DNA of 15,770 nt from Deltaproteobacteria bacterium (GTDB taxonomy: Bacteria; Desulfobacterota; DSM-4660; Desulfatiglandales; Desulfatiglandaceae). The notes beneath the pieces are model-generated. The model searched no databases, was not told the DNA's origin, and worked only from the letters and a program-made list of their open reading frames with translations. Shown here piece by piece: positions 15,001 to 15,770 of this stretch. The position numbers and the translations under genes were made by a program. Each line of letters opens with the position of its first letter. Positions within the stretch are counted from its first letter, which is position 1. The DNA is taken from NCBI GenBank assembly GCA_019307645.1, contig JAFDJF010000013.1, positions 1 through 15,770 on the forward strand, written 5' to 3'.

Positions 15001-15770
15001 CTTTCAAGACATTTTTTGGTATACTCAAGCTGGTTGTAGGCCAAAATAATTATCGATGTGAAAGCTTCTGAAGTCGTAGCAAGTCTTCCGGATTGCCGAT
15101 TTATCGATTTGGCAATCCGGTATGGCGCTATTTTTCCCGCACCGCTATCCCTAAGTTTACCATCTGCCTCAATTACAATGTCCGGCATAATTTTTCCCAA
15201 CCATTTCTGGTGGAGTCTTCTAATATTGCCGGAAACCTGCCTAAAGCGTTCCGGACCACTTTGGGACTCATAATGAACGGCTGAGCTTTTAGGCTCATAG
15301 ACCAAGAATCCACCATTTTTCTGTAATTTAAAGCACAGGTCCACATCTTCATAACCATTCCAATAGCCTTCATCAAACGCGCCCACTTCTTGAAAGGCTG
15401 ATTTCCTCACTAAAAGGCACGCTGCAGTCAAAGCTTGATATACACACCTTTGATTTGCTTCAGGGGCATCGGGTTCTTTTCTATAATGTATGTGTCTACC
15501 GACTAATGGATCAGGCAGCTTCCGATCATCAATAATCACGACCCCTGCATGTTGAATGGTTCCGTCCGGAAATAAAAGCTTACTGCCCACCGCTGCGACA
15601 TCCAGGTCGTCATCTAAAATACTTATAAGAGGCTCAAGCCAGCCTGTATTGACCTTGACGTCGTTATTGAGAAACAGGATATATTTACTTTGAGCCGCAA
15701 AGGCACCTTGATTACATGCTTTGGCAAAGCCAAGGTTTTTTTCATTTTTTATTATTTTCACATCATTTTC
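12003..15770 (-). CDS. tandem multi-domain family 2 glycosyltransferase with TPRs, 5'-truncated by the window edge and 3'-frameshifted
   Basis: The frame is open to the window edge (codons ENDV precede the first GTG at 15761), so the start lies outside. Numbering is from 15761. GT2 unit 1 lacks its N-terminal part (1-200; NND 32-34; YEDVDLCFK 137-145). Unit 2 spans 234-520 (IVVDNGSTDGT 266-276; NND 357-359; FEDDDF 457-462). Unit 3 spans 579-800 (VFVDDGNAKG 611-620; HND 666-668). TPRs span about 825-1060 (for example YGEPYANLGFMKWLAQQEDE, 965-984). Unit 4 spans 1094-1215 (CMIVKNEEQYLGKCL 1098-1112, DTGSTDRT, DADET 1173-1177). Unit 2 has a Lys-rich insert near 290-315. Such proteins transfer sugars from nucleotide-sugar donors in the cytoplasm. 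After about residue 1215 the protein runs out of frame and stops; the last 37 residues are junk. Location next to flagellin suggests flagellin glycosylation, which is inference. Confidence 0.9.
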   Translation of the reverse strand, partial: ENDVKIIKNEKNLGFAKACNQGAFAAQSKYILFLNNDVKVNTGWLEPLISILDDDLDVAAVGSKLLFPDGTIQHAGVVIIDDRKLPDPLVGRHIHYRKEPDAPEANQRCVYQALTAACLLVRKSAFQEVGAFDEGYWNGYEDVDLCFKLQKNGGFLVYEPKSSAVHYESQSGPERFRQVSGNIRRLHQKWLGKIMPDIVIEADGKLRDSGAGKIAPYRIAKSINRQSGRLATTSEAFTSIIILAYNQLEYTKKCLESIFKYTKEPFELIVVDNGSTDGTVQYLEKLRNRYDSNGHEEKAGVATPKGRKKKGEKKKARTTDALNHVCEGIKVIKNHENLGFAAGNNQGISAARGNYILLMNNDVVVTPGWLGRLITCAERDQKIGIVGPMTNYVPGQQWVKEVTYNTTSLARLNKFSREFAGKYSGQRKHVLRVVGFCMLLKRAVIDKIGGMDDRYGLGNFEDDDFSLRATLGGFESWIAEDCFIHHFGSRTFIGSGIDYKESLSKNWEIFKHKWGMPQDIPYGSYNLSQIGRQSFDHERDYLPLVDKDTLAKDGQAVAAPQVESEIGRSDENQPTNVDNSVEASIIIFTSNQQKYLKRCIESIKKHTDEPHEVVFVDDGNAKGVLKWLRPIVKEKANYQLIKVDKNAGPAKCYNEGIGASSGEYILFLHNDVIVSDSWLSGMLGCLKRDSDIGIVSPMTHGTDGNRKNVAGDYPSVDNFDEYAKAFNKRNRHRQIPTKNVSEYCFVCKRNLIEKVGFFDEKVDSEKVAVEDFCMRANIEGYRNVIASDIIVRHYDSHKVTKRKKHGEIAGDRKLLLEKRRDMAANPVLGKRLLTLSAIEQADGLWQKDDIKGAFSVLAESIKKVPDEKGMYYALSKILIDAKQFKDALEVLNMMPPGDREVRKIELIGYCKEGMELYGETEEYVESAFSIDPGSALTLNLKGMVAYRQGDEKAAEAFFKMAVESNPGYGEPYANLGFMKWLAQQEDEAMDLFEKAFILTPTITDIFTNYHAAVKALGKYERAEQYFKDACNLYPKNKRLKYLLIDVLIQQEKHSMAMDEIQEAMIEFGMDEGMIAAALAVRNKLGPREIKSSSKNATISLCMIVKNEEQYLGKCLMNLNSVVDEMIVVDTGSTDRTKEISAIFGARVYDVEWTNDFSEARNYSISKASGDWIFVMDADETISPIDHEALRKLAEKRSPRPAAYSFVTRNYNMRTDIIGLNTTGLNILSMRWWSHLYDRRALRSRGAVFRSIITGS
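12117..12138 (-). other. frame-shift point in the tandem glycosyltransferase
   Basis: The upstream frame reads NYNMRTDIIG and then nonsense (LNTTGLNIL). The downstream frame, open from 12138, reads IEYHRFEYPVHEMVEPS over the same bases. One extra base after the GG of the IIG codons would join them. Related GT2-TPR proteins, as I remember them, carry about 30 more residues between the two motifs, so an out-of-frame deletion is as likely as a single-base loss. Confidence 0.75.

Noticed and set aside
15759..15761. GTG at 15761 as the true start of the glycosyltransferase
   Set aside because: The frame is open to the window edge, and the protein would begin in the middle of a GT2 domain, so this GTG is an internal valine codon.

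Overview
The window looks like chromosomal DNA from a flagellated bacterium, most likely Desulfobacterota (the former deltaproteobacteria). The grounds are indirect: an NtrC-type sigma-54 activator, an HDOD signalling protein, a very long bifunctional-type glycogen debranching enzyme, a long tandem glycosyltransferase/TPR protein, and intergenic repeats of the type built from CCGGAAT..ATTCCGG hairpins and GGTTCA-like units. No rRNA, tRNA, transposase or CRISPR array was seen. The flagellin, FlbT and FlaF genes are of the type best known from Alphaproteobacteria, so the taxonomic call is an inference and not certain.

Layout. Positions 1-274 hold a repeat-rich intergenic stretch. Positions 275-5037 (minus strand) hold a two-gene glycogen operon: a bifunctional-type debranching enzyme followed, with a 4-base ATGA overlap, by a stand-alone CBM48 glycogen-binding protein. 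Positions 5292-6683 (minus) hold a single NtrC-family response regulator with no kinase gene beside it. A 345-base intergenic region follows, with an inverted repeat, an imperfect palindromic repeat and a probable terminator. Positions 7029-8223 (minus) hold an overlapping pair: a short protein resembling the N-terminal region of HD-GYP proteins, and an HDOD protein. A 549-base divergent intergenic region carries a near-perfect sigma-28 (FliA) promoter. From it runs the plus-strand flagellar operon 8773-11290: flagellin, an unrecognised 268-aa protein, flbT and flaF. Converging on it from the right (minus strand, 11305-15770 and beyond the window edge) is a tandem glycosyltransferase with at least four GT2 domains and TPRs. 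Its last part is shifted out of frame near 12117-12138.

How the parts may work together. FliA would fire flagellin transcription late in assembly. FlbT and FlaF, encoded on the same transcript, are known regulators of flagellin mRNA and flagellin synthesis or secretion. The flagellin leader contains two small hairpins with the same AGAA loop, and the flagellin stop codon lies in a set of mutually exclusive hairpins; both are candidate post-transcriptional control sites. The adjacent glycosyltransferase is a candidate flagellin-glycosylation enzyme by location only. The glycogen operon is functionally separate.

The best leads are the 268-aa protein embedded in the flagellin-flbT-flaF operon, the repeated AGAA-loop hairpins in the flagellin leader, the alternative hairpins at the flagellin stop codon, and the frame disruption in the glycosyltransferase. 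No wholly new defence or mobile system is evident.
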